Shown: piece by piece, positions 13,862-20,753 of the stretch
Layout: every line of letters starts with the position of its first letter
How positions within the stretch are numbered: position 1 is the stretch's first letter
Origin: Candidatus Njordarchaeum guaymasense
Lineage (GTDB): Archaea > Asgardarchaeota > Njordarchaeia > Njordarchaeales > Njordarchaeaceae
Assembly: GCA_030587605.1 (NCBI GenBank)
Contig: JAUQYT010000112.1
Span: 1-23,491 of the forward strand
Length of the DNA: 23,491 nucleotides
Direction: 5' to 3'
Program-made: the position numbers and the translations under genes
The notes under the pieces: model-generated
The model's input: the letters and a program-made list of their open reading frames with translations, nothing else
Databases searched by the model: none
What the model was told of the DNA's origin: nothing

Positions 13862-13990
13862 GGTGAGGTCGATACTATCTTAGCTGGACATAGACGCTAC
13901 GAGAGGGTCAATTGCTGAAGCATAGCCTCGCAGGTGCAAGGAACTCGAGTGTAGGGGTACAAATGAAGGCGGAACCTAGCTTGTTGTTTA
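13862..13990 (+). pseudogene. Possible TnpB C-terminal tail remnant, frameshifted
   Basis: One plus-strand frame reads GEVDTILAGHRRYERVNC and stops. The next frame then reads LKHSLAGARNSSVGVQMKAE and PSLLF. The RNSSVGVQMKAEP stretch resembles the low-complexity tails after the zinc finger of many archaeal TnpB proteins, as I remember them. A single-base shift near 13912 would join the two parts. It runs into the 3' end of the GH4 gene. There is no nuclease domain upstream, so it is at best a scrap. Confidence 0.3.
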
Positions 13991-15514
13991 GTCGCGCCAG
14001 AAGAATGCCTTTGACCGCATGTCCTTTCTTGGTAGAAACTTCTTTAGTAGGAAGGCGTTGCCTTTTGTTGACAGTTCAGTCGCGGAGACCCAGTATTTTG
14101 AATTGATTAGTTCCTCTTTCTTGGGGATCCATTCTTTCCATTCTTTGGGCAACCACTTCTGTTCGTAGAAGAGCATCAGTTTTGTCAAATACTCGATCTT
14201 TTCATCGTCTTCAACCCATCTATTCATAGGCTCGTTGAGCATGGCCTTGACGACAAGGTCAGGATCGTTGCCCAAGGCAGCTTTGACGGTGAGAGATTGT
14301 TGTTCGCAGTGTGGGCGAAGATAGTTCGCCACTTTCTTCGGAACCCGGATCTTTTTCAGAGGACGCAACTCACCATCCTTGAAGTAGCCTGGCACCTCGA
14401 CAACACAGTTGTCTGGCAATTCTGGCACCGTACCGTTGTTTGGAATATTGACAACGTATTCAGTTGATCGATTTTTTCGCCAGTCTATCGTCATCTCCAT
14501 TGCCCATTCACCCTCTTTCCTTGGACCCAACACCGGAATTATCCCGTTTGCCCACAACTGATACAGAGAATAGACAAGGCGCCGCTCCGCGTGAACCCTC
14601 CAAACACTCCTTATTGAAGGAAAACTCCAATACCGGCACTGATCCCGTTTCTCGTGATTGAAAGCATTATAGTAGTATGGCAAAAATTCAGCGACATGAC
14701 GCGCACCAGGATATGGGAAGTAACCAGTTTTCTCTAGCAAAAAGAAGTTGAAGCCGTTGGCAGCATCTCTACCGCGAAAGCGGTCGAGAACCAGTTGATG
14801 CGCGTTTTTCTGCAGGACTGGGTAAAGATCTTCGCCCTGGTATTCGATTCTTGTGAGCCATCCGAAATGATTCACTCCCGCATATTCGACGTGCATGTCT
14901 CTCCAGTGCTTGATACGCTTTTGGGCTCTCTTATTGTAGAATCGTCTTAGAACCTTCATTCCCCCGAACAATTCGTGACAAAGACCAATCACTTGAACGC
15001 CGGGAGCAACCGCACGAGCTGCTAGCGTGCAGCTTGAAACAGGGTTCGTGTAATTCAGCAGTGGAGCCTTTGGGCAGAGTTTCTTCATGTCTTTTGCGAT
15101 TGCAGCGCATGTTGGGTTGCTTCGCAAGCCGCGGAAAAGCCCGCCTGGACCCACTGTATCACCTGTGTTTTGCGGAATCCCGAACTTCAATGGCAAATAG
15201 ATATCAAACCACTCGGCTGCTTGCAGACCAACTGAAATACTCTCATACACGAAATCAGCATTCTCCAAGACTACCATCCGATCAGTCGACGACGTCACAA
15301 GAATATCTGATTCCTTGTAGTGTTTCCTACGCGCACCCGTTGGCACCATTCGCTTGAGGATTTTGGTCATCAAAGAGAGGGAGTATTTATCAATGTCACA
15401 TAACGCAACTTCCAACGGTAGCAATTCAGTTGCATTAATAATATTCCTAAAGAAGCCGAGGCTGAACCGAAAGGAACCTGCCCCAATGTATGAGAGCTTG
15501 AACCTATCTGCCAT
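13988..15514 (-). CDS. Glycoside hydrolase family 4 protein (alpha-glycosidase/6-phospho-glycosidase type)
   Basis: The 508-residue cytosolic enzyme belongs to GH4, which cleaves glycosides by NAD+-dependent oxidation at C3, elimination and re-addition, and needs a divalent metal. Seen are the NAD loop YIGAGSFRFS (residues 9-18), CDIDKYSL (39-46), GDTVGPGGLFRGLR (118-131), NYTNPVSSCTLA (154-165), GLCHELFGG (177-185) with metal-site Cys179 and His180, and GVNHFGWL (213-220) with His216. Length is a little above the usual 430-480 residues. Substrate class (alpha-glucoside, galactoside, glucuronide or 6-phospho-glycoside) cannot be read from the motifs. The MFS permease and the Gfo/Idh enzymes in the window fit sugar use. 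A weak TATA-like box (GATATAATG, about 15584-15592) precedes it. The ATG has only GAGTGAG upstream, so the start is moderately sure. Confidence 0.93.
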   Translation of the reverse strand: MADRFKLSYIGAGSFRFSLGFFRNIINATELLPLEVALCDIDKYSLSLMTKILKRMVPTGARRKHYKESDILVTSSTDRMVVLENADFVYESISVGLQAAEWFDIYLPLKFGIPQNTGDTVGPGGLFRGLRSNPTCAAIAKDMKKLCPKAPLLNYTNPVSSCTLAARAVAPGVQVIGLCHELFGGMKVLRRFYNKRAQKRIKHWRDMHVEYAGVNHFGWLTRIEYQGEDLYPVLQKNAHQLVLDRFRGRDAANGFNFFLLEKTGYFPYPGARHVAEFLPYYYNAFNHEKRDQCRYWSFPSIRSVWRVHAERRLVYSLYQLWANGIIPVLGPRKEGEWAMEMTIDWRKNRSTEYVVNIPNNGTVPELPDNCVVEVPGYFKDGELRPLKKIRVPKKVANYLRPHCEQQSLTVKAALGNDPDLVVKAMLNEPMNRWVEDDEKIEYLTKLMLFYEQKWLPKEWKEWIPKKEELINSKYWVSATELSTKGNAFLLKKFLPRKDMRSKAFFWRD

Positions 15515-15629
15515 GCGATTAACTCACTCGATCCACTTTATCTGGCTTTCTCTGGCGCCGCAATACTGAAAATTAGAGTTCGCCATTATATCTGTCTTGT
15601 TCTGAAGTTCAACCGAATTTCGTCGCCTG

Positions 15630-15713
15630 ACCTGTATAAGGAGGAGTTAGGGGTCGGGTTCGCAGGGTGGGGGGAAGGGCCAACCTGCAACTAAGAGGTG
15701 AAAGACCAGGTCG
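15630..15713. other. Structured, G-rich intergenic segment with G-quadruplex motif
   Basis: Within the 351-base gap between divergent genes, GACCTG (15630-15635) can pair with CAGGTC (15707-15712). This encloses a 9-bp stem with one mismatch, GCAGGGTGG (15662-15670) with CCAACCTGC (15680-15688). The plus strand at 15651-15679 has five G runs (GGGG-TC-GGG-N5-GGG-T-GGGGGG-AA-GGG), enough for a G-quadruplex. A TATA-like GTATAAG and GGAGGAG at 15635-15647 come just before, but no open frame follows. It could be a small RNA, a regulatory element or chance. Nothing else is seen in the gap except the weak GH4 box and the T-rich promoter for the next gene. Confidence 0.3.
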
Positions 15714-15865
15714 TTCACTTTCTTCGGGCGCGCACAAGGTCTGAACAATCCTCTTTCCTGCTACCGAGATGCTTTCAGGATGTGGGCGAGTTCTGGTCTA
15801 CACGCACGTGCTAGGCATTCATTTATCTACTAACTTTCAAATTGTATTGCTAGGAGAAGTTACTA

Positions 15866-17008
15866 ATGGTAGTGCGGGAGCATCGCCCAAATGCTGGCGC
15901 AGGGGACAGGTTGAAGTTTGAAATATTATGGTATGATTCGCTTGGAGCAAAGTCTAGTTCTGTACTGGTATGGACCCCCGACGTGGCGATTCTTATTGAC
16001 CCTGGAGCTTCCGGGATGCAGCCTGGGTTTCCGATGTCCAAGCTTAAGAAGGCGTTCTATAGGCTTCTAGCCTTGAGGAAGATTAGTGGCGCTGCCCGTA
16101 ATGCGCAGGCTATTGTGATTTCTCACTATCATTATGATCACTTCTGTCACCTTGGTATCAAGAGTATCGACTCAGCTGGTCTCTATAGGGGCAAGCAAGT
16201 GTTTGTGAAGGATCCTAACCAATTCATTAATCGCTCACAGTGGGCGCGAGCAAGAGAGTTTTTCGGGCAGCTTGTAAAGAAGTTTGGGCAGGGGACGAAA
16301 CTCAGTGACATGCTGGAGCCTCCAGTTAATAGTGACTTTGCTGATCCTGAGGAATCGATGCCCTTGGCGATGGGGAGAGCCTATGGGGACTACCAGAGGC
16401 GAAGGAACCAGATCATCAGGAAGGGTAGGAGGTGGTTCAGGGACCTGTGCAAGCAGTGGAGTTCGGAACAGTGGATTCCCGAGGTGAAGCTCGGTGAAAC
16501 TGAATTCAAGTTCATGGACGGGAGGAGAGTTGAGTTGGGAAACACAGTGCTCAGATTCTCCAAACCAGTTTTTCATGGTGTCGAGTATGATCGACTGGGA
16601 TGGGTTTCCTCGACAGTTGTCGAGTATGGTGGTCGGAAGTTGATTCATACTTCTGACGTTCAGGGAGCGGTATTTGAGGACTACGCTGATTGGATAGTTA
16701 AAGAGAATCCTACTGTACTTTTCATGGATGGCCCGCCTACATACTTGTTCGGCTTTGTTGTCAATAGGTTGAACTTCAATCGGACGACCGAGAACGCTTG
16801 CCGCATTATTCGTGAGTGCGACAAGGCTGAGTTGATCATCTACGACCACCACCTGATGAGGGATCCGCTCTTCAGGAAAAGGGTCGCAGAGGTCTACAAG
16901 GTTGCCGAGGCAAGCCATAGGAAAGTCATATCGGCTGCAGAGTACTTAGGAAAGGAGATAATCGCACTCAAGGTCGGAAAAAAGAAGCCCTTGTCTGCGC
17001 AGTCGTGA
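15866..17008 (+). CDS. UPF0282-like metallo-beta-lactamase-fold protein
   Basis: The 380-residue cytosolic protein has the metallo-beta-lactamase core: ILIDPGASG (residues 42-50), then ISHYHYDH (85-92), the HxHxDH metal motif with His87, His89, Asp91 and His92. Later candidate ligands are PVFHGVEYDRLG (234-245, His237), LIHTSDVQG (259-267, Asp264) and LIIYDHHLMRD (323-333, His328/329). Strand order and the terminal YDHHLMRD match the archaeal UPF0282 group as I know it. A long Arg-rich insertion (about 100-200, including RRRNQIIRKGRRWFRDLCKQ) makes it longer than most members and could bind nucleic acid. The ATG is supported by AGGAGA 8 bases upstream. Function is not established; a hydrolase of a phosphoester or ester is likely. 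It diverges from the GH4 gene. Confidence 0.85.
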   Translation: MVVREHRPNAGAGDRLKFEILWYDSLGAKSSSVLVWTPDVAILIDPGASGMQPGFPMSKLKKAFYRLLALRKISGAARNAQAIVISHYHYDHFCHLGIKSIDSAGLYRGKQVFVKDPNQFINRSQWARAREFFGQLVKKFGQGTKLSDMLEPPVNSDFADPEESMPLAMGRAYGDYQRRRNQIIRKGRRWFRDLCKQWSSEQWIPEVKLGETEFKFMDGRRVELGNTVLRFSKPVFHGVEYDRLGWVSSTVVEYGGRKLIHTSDVQGAVFEDYADWIVKENPTVLFMDGPPTYLFGFVVNRLNFNRTTENACRIIRECDKAELIIYDHHLMRDPLFRKRVAEVYKVAEASHRKVISAAEYLGKEIIALKVGKKKPLSAQS

Positions 17009-17119
17009 TAGGGCAAGTATTATTAAGAGGATGTTCTGACAACACTATAGCAATCATTTATGAAGTCTAACGGAATAAAAAGGAGCAAACCCTAACAAAG
17101 TACGGAGGTTACCAGAAAT

Positions 17120-18358
17120 ATGGCCAAAGCCAAACTTGCAGTGCTAATAACCCTCGGCATCATGTGGGGCATTCTCACCTACGGGCTCGACTGGCTCTTC
17201 AAAGATCCAAATATGGTCTACAACATATTCGGAACAAGCTACACTCTGATCGGTCTTATGCTCGCTGTTACAGCCTTCATAAACGCCGTTGTGATGTTGC
17301 CCTCAGGCAGGATAGCCGATAGGCTAGGCAGAAAAACTGTCGTCATCGTGTCCTTTCTCGGTCTGGGGGTCTGCTACTTTGCCTACACGTTTGCACTCGC
17401 TTTCGAACCCCTCGTGGTACTGTACATTGTTGGTTCGATAAGGATGGTTTTCGCAGCTACAGCTTGGGTTGCCCTACTCGCTTGGGTTGCAGACAATAGT
17501 TCGGAGAAAAACCGAGGCACAATCATGTCTTCGCTCAATGCGGCTCTAACGGTAGCTAACATCGCTGCGTTAGGCGTTATCGGGTTAATGTACCAGTACA
17601 CTAGCCCGTACGTAACGTTTACTCTCGTAGCCGCAGTTCAGCTCATCGCAATCGTCCCGCTTCTATTTATCTCCCAAAAAGTCAGTGCAGACCAAGACAG
17701 CAACGTCAAAAGCGCAAAACCGGCGAAAGTCGCGAAACTGAGGACTTGGAGAGAAGTAATTCGAGACAGATCGCTCATGTTACTATCAATATCGGCACTA
17801 TTCGCTACTGCTCCGGGTCTACTAATACAGTTCATCATTCTCCCGCTACTTAGTAGCCCGCAGTACGGGTTCAATATGGTCGAGTCCACCATACCTTTGG
17901 GTGTAATGCTGCTTTTCACGTTGGTAGGATTTGGAATAGCTGCAGTGGTGATGGACAAGTTCAGAATCAAGAGAGGACTGCTCATCGGGAGCCTCGTCGC
18001 CAGTGAAATACCTCTGTTCTTGCTCTTCCTAACACCCTATTTGCCCTTTATGCAGAACATAATTGCACTGGTCATATTCTTTGGATTGATCGGCTTAGGC
18101 ATGGGCACGTCGATGCCAACGTACATGGCTGTGATGGCTGACTTGGCGCCGACAGGTGAGATGGGAACTGAGATGGGAGTCTTCCAAGGAATTCTGAACT
18201 TCAACTATGTCATAGGAAACTCCTTCGGCGGCTATCTATGGGATCTTGGAGGCTTGTCGTTGACTATGCTCGGCGGCATCTTACTAGTGCTCATAGCGCT
18301 TGTTCTCATCACCGGACCAGTAAGAAAATCTGCGTTCAAAGCAAGAGACACAAAATAA
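17120..18358 (+). CDS. Major facilitator superfamily (MFS) transporter
   Basis: The 412-residue membrane protein has about twelve hydrophobic helices in two halves, split by a charged cytosolic loop (about 186-216, rich in Lys and Ala). The MFS motif A is intact between helices 2 and 3: SGRIADRLGRK (residues 62-72). The second half has a weaker counterpart, VVMDKFRIKRG. Signs of the drug/sugar-permease side of the superfamily include ARVxMAVMADLAPTGEMG-like sequence near residues 330-350 and a conserved NSFGG near the end. Substrate is not predictable by eye. GH4 and the sugar oxidoreductases nearby make a sugar, glycoside or sugar-acid substrate attractive. GGAGGT lies at 17104-17109, 10 bases before the ATG. 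It follows the UPF0282 gene on the same strand at 111 bases, with A/T-rich sequence between, so it may have its own promoter. Confidence 0.9.
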   Translation: MAKAKLAVLITLGIMWGILTYGLDWLFKDPNMVYNIFGTSYTLIGLMLAVTAFINAVVMLPSGRIADRLGRKTVVIVSFLGLGVCYFAYTFALAFEPLVVLYIVGSIRMVFAATAWVALLAWVADNSSEKNRGTIMSSLNAALTVANIAALGVIGLMYQYTSPYVTFTLVAAVQLIAIVPLLFISQKVSADQDSNVKSAKPAKVAKLRTWREVIRDRSLMLLSISALFATAPGLLIQFIILPLLSSPQYGFNMVESTIPLGVMLLFTLVGFGIAAVVMDKFRIKRGLLIGSLVASEIPLFLLFLTPYLPFMQNIIALVIFFGLIGLGMGTSMPTYMAVMADLAPTGEMGTEMGVFQGILNFNYVIGNSFGGYLWDLGGLSLTMLGGILLVLIALVLITGPVRKSAFKARDTK

Positions 18359-18504
18359 CGCACAACCAAGAGAGGGGAGACTGGATGAAGCCGTGCACTC
18401 ATCTTCGTCCCCTCCCACTCTTGTTCTAATCAGTGCAAACTGTTATCAGGTAGTGGCGCTAACAACTGTAGACCAATTATGATCGATGCAAGTCAAGGGA
18501 CTCA

Positions 18505-18757
18505 GTGATAACTCGGGGCTCTCATTTTATTCATTTTCTCGTTGATTTCTTCAATGCTTACGTGCCCGATCATATTCCTCGGAAGCTTGTTCCGATTGCT
18601 GCCATTCTATTTACTTTTCCCCCAAGGTGCTGTATCGGGTTTGGTCTTCTTACCCCGTTGGGCGGTTTTGATTGGGCTGGTTCTTGGATTGGCACTCACC
18701 AAGCTCGGATCCGGGAGAATCCCGACCCCTGAACCGGAAAACTCCCCAAGAACTTAA
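18505..18757 (+). pseudogene. Small membrane protein gene with a frameshift at a C5 run
   Basis: Two overlapping plus-strand frames join naturally. The first, from a GTG at 18505, reads SHFIHFLVDFFNAYVPDHIP then RKLVPIAAILFTF, with purine-start/pyrimidine-end codons typical of coding DNA. At the C5 run (18619-18623) coding character moves to the next frame, which reads PQGAVSGLVFLPRWAVLIGL then VLGLALTKLGSGRIPTPEPE and NSPRT before TAA. Removing one C gives a single product of about 83 residues with two hydrophobic helices and a Pro-rich polar tail. It could be a real inactivating frameshift or a homopolymer sequencing error. GGGA lies just before the GTG. I do not recognise the family. The remaining part of the 464-base gap (18359-18504) shows nothing. 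Confidence 0.45.
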
Positions 18758-18822
18758 TGGAGAAAAGCAAATATTGATGATGCAACGTAGTGAATCTGTT
18801 GACTTGAAGTGGGAGGGATTTC

Positions 18823-19407
18823 ATGGCGAAAAGTGAGAGTGAAAAGAAGGGTAAGAAGCGCTCATCTCTGAAGGAGGGCATCGAGCCGAGTGCGATATTC
18901 CTGTCAGATTTTGGTGCAGTGCTACTTCTGGCGCTCCTAGGACTCATCGGGCTCCTAATATTGACTTACGCGTTTGCGCTGGTCGTCACCGTCGGGTTGT
19001 TCATAGCCGCCTACTCGATTGCTTTCGGCTTCAGCTACCTAGTCAGTTTCGGGGAAGTGGAGCGCGCGGGAGAGTATGCTCGGAGTGCTGAGAAGCTCAA
19101 GATGAAGGATGCCGATGGCACCAAGCTTGCGAGGGGGTTAGTAAGAACACGGTTGTACTTCACTTTCATCCTCTTCGTTTTGGGCGCGGAGGAGGCCATC
19201 AGGTTTCTAGTCAACACTGGTCCGGCGACATTCGAGGTGTGGATTTTCAGGCTGGCGTGCCTCGCAATCTATGTGATCGCTACAGTGATTTTCGCAAGTC
19301 GATTTGCCAAGTGGAGACAGTTCAAGCGAACCAGTAGATACAAGGAGAATCTGGCAACAATTAAGAGACTGGAAGCCGATAGAGAGTCTACGGAAGGAAG
19401 GGCTTGA
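18823..19407 (+). CDS. Four-helix membrane protein, unknown
   Basis: This 194-residue protein has a Lys/Glu-rich cytosolic N-terminus (MAKSESEKKGKKRSSLKEG), two closely spaced helices (about 31-50 and 53-76), a charged cytosolic loop (77-110, with AGEYARSAEKLKMKDADGTK), two more helices (about 111-130 and 140-160) and a basic, coiled-coil-prone tail (161-190). No catalytic motif is visible, so function is unknown. The start is well supported: GGGAGGG at 18811-18817 lies 5 bases before the ATG. The gene is alone on its strand segment, downstream of the frameshifted small membrane gene and upstream of the M20 gene. A T-rich stretch (19466-19485) probably ends its transcript. Confidence 0.8.
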   Translation: MAKSESEKKGKKRSSLKEGIEPSAIFLSDFGAVLLLALLGLIGLLILTYAFALVVTVGLFIAAYSIAFGFSYLVSFGEVERAGEYARSAEKLKMKDADGTKLARGLVRTRLYFTFILFVLGAEEAIRFLVNTGPATFEVWIFRLACLAIYVIATVIFASRFAKWRQFKRTSRYKENLATIKRLEADRESTEGRA

Positions 19408-19465
19408 CTGTTCGTCTGTCCAATGTCATCCTTGATCCAACTAGTAAGATTCTGGCAACTGTACT

Positions 19466-19485
19466 CCCGCTTTTTCTCCTTCTTC
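19466..19485 (+). terminator. U-tract terminator after the four-helix membrane protein gene
   Basis: CCCGCTTTTTCTCCTTCTTC follows the stop at 19407 by about 60 bases. Such pyrimidine/T-rich tracts are usual archaeal terminators. No stem is seen. Confidence 0.45.
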
Positions 19486-19500
19486 AATATGGGCGAAGAT

Positions 19501-19510
19501 GGCTATAAAT
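19501..19510 (+). promoter_or_regulatory. TATA box for the M20 amidohydrolase gene
   Basis: GGCTATAAAT, followed by AAG, ends 20 bases before the GTG at 19531. Transcription would start at about that codon, which again suggests a leaderless or nearly leaderless message. Confidence 0.6.
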
Positions 19511-19530
19511 AAGTACAACGAGGATTAGAG

Positions 19531-20715
19531 GTGGTGGTCGCGGTGTCAGATTGGAGGGGTATTGGTTCAGAGATTAAGGAAGACGAAGTGATCTCTCTAC
19601 TCCGAGAGATTGTCAGAGTTCCGAGCCACATAGGTGTCAAGGATGGTGAACGAAAGGTGGCTCAAATTCTAGCTTCTCACTTTCGGACGAACGGGATTGA
19701 GTCTCAGATAGAAGCGGTTGGCGCGGGAGCAAACATCTTTGCCAGGGTGGGCACCGCGGGCGAAGGAGTGCCCTCGATTATGTTTAATGGACATCTAGAT
19801 ACTGTTCCCGTGGGCAACATGTCTGTGCCTCCGCTCGAAGCTCTGGTTAAGGGTGGGGTTCTCTATGGCAGGGGAGCTTGTGATATGAAGGGAGGGGTAG
19901 CTGCAATGGCGTGCGCACTCGTTGCATTGAAGAGATCGGGCGTGAAGTTGAAGGGGACTCTGATTTTCGCGGGGGTCTCAGGCGAGGAGTCAGGGAGCCC
20001 GGGGACTAGGAGAATCGTTCAGCGTGGTCCCAAGGCTGACTGCGCCATAGTTGGCGAGCCCACGGAACTCAAGATCGCGCCGACTTCTAAAGGTATGGCG
20101 ATCGTCAGAGTGACAGTCAGAGGCATAACTGCTCATGGAAGCGCTCCTCATGAAGGTGTGAACTCCATCCAGAAAGCTACAAAAATAGTGTCCAAGATGA
20201 ACGAGGAGTTCCCAAGGCTGTATGATGCGAAGGCTCATCATCTCCTTGGTCCGCCGACTCTCAACATCGGTGTGATTAGAGCGGGAACCCAACCTAACAT
20301 AGTTCCTGACCAGTGCGTGATGATGATTGACAGACGAACCTTACCGAGAGAAACTCCCGACGATCTAAAGGCGGAGTTTGAGAGCGTAATAGCAAGTGCA
20401 AAGAAAGACGATAGCAAAGTTGATGCTGATGTCAATATAGATGGCATCGTGTTACCAGCAATGGATACGCCCCCGGACGCGCCGTTCGTAAGGTGTTTGA
20501 GGGAAGCTGTTGACGAGATTTATTGCAAAGCTGAGTTCATAGGTTTAAGTGGAAGCACAGACGGGGCGCTTCTCTCGACGGGTGGAGTGCCCAGCGTAGT
20601 TCTTGGTCCCGGCGAAATGAATAAGGCCCACTCAGCGGAAGAATGTGTCAATCTTGAGGAAGTCATAAAGGCAACGAAGATCTACGCCTACACTGCGCTG
20701 AGATATTTGTCCTAG
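19531..20715 (+). CDS. M20 family metallopeptidase/amidohydrolase (ArgE/DapE-like)
   Basis: The 394-residue cytosolic enzyme carries the full di-zinc site of the ArgE/DapE/ACY1/CPG2 family: FNGHLDTVP (residues 85-93; His88, Asp90), YGRGACDMKGG (112-122; bridging Asp118), SGEESGSPG (150-158; catalytic Glu152 and metal Glu153), VGEPTEL (174-180; Glu176) and NKAHSAEECV (364-373; His367). The dimerisation-domain motif TAHGSAPHEGVN is present in the middle. It should hydrolyse an N-acyl amino acid, succinyl-diaminopimelate or a small peptide. No arginine or lysine genes are near, so the choice is open. The start may be GTG 19531 (leaderless fit with the TATA box) or GTG 19543, 7 bases after GAGGTGGT. 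The stop is TAG, and the gene ends 38 bases from the convergent Gfo/Idh gene. Confidence 0.93.
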   Translation: MVVAVSDWRGIGSEIKEDEVISLLREIVRVPSHIGVKDGERKVAQILASHFRTNGIESQIEAVGAGANIFARVGTAGEGVPSIMFNGHLDTVPVGNMSVPPLEALVKGGVLYGRGACDMKGGVAAMACALVALKRSGVKLKGTLIFAGVSGEESGSPGTRRIVQRGPKADCAIVGEPTELKIAPTSKGMAIVRVTVRGITAHGSAPHEGVNSIQKATKIVSKMNEEFPRLYDAKAHHLLGPPTLNIGVIRAGTQPNIVPDQCVMMIDRRTLPRETPDDLKAEFESVIASAKKDDSKVDADVNIDGIVLPAMDTPPDAPFVRCLREAVDEIYCKAEFIGLSGSTDGALLSTGGVPSVVLGPGEMNKAHSAEECVNLEEVIKATKIYAYTALRYLS

Positions 20716-20753
20716 TCTCCACTCTCTTCAAGAATAGTAGGACCTAGAGCCCT

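Noticed and set aside
16235..16918. 227-residue minus-strand open frame
   Set aside because: It lies entirely antisense to the UPF0282-like gene, whose metal motifs and Shine-Dalgarno site prove the plus-strand frame. No domain is visible.
18772..18812. TTGATGATG resembling a C/D box RNA
   Set aside because: The base before TGATGA is T rather than a purine, and no D box (CTGA) or D'/C' pair lies at the right spacing. The segment is the leader of the membrane protein gene.
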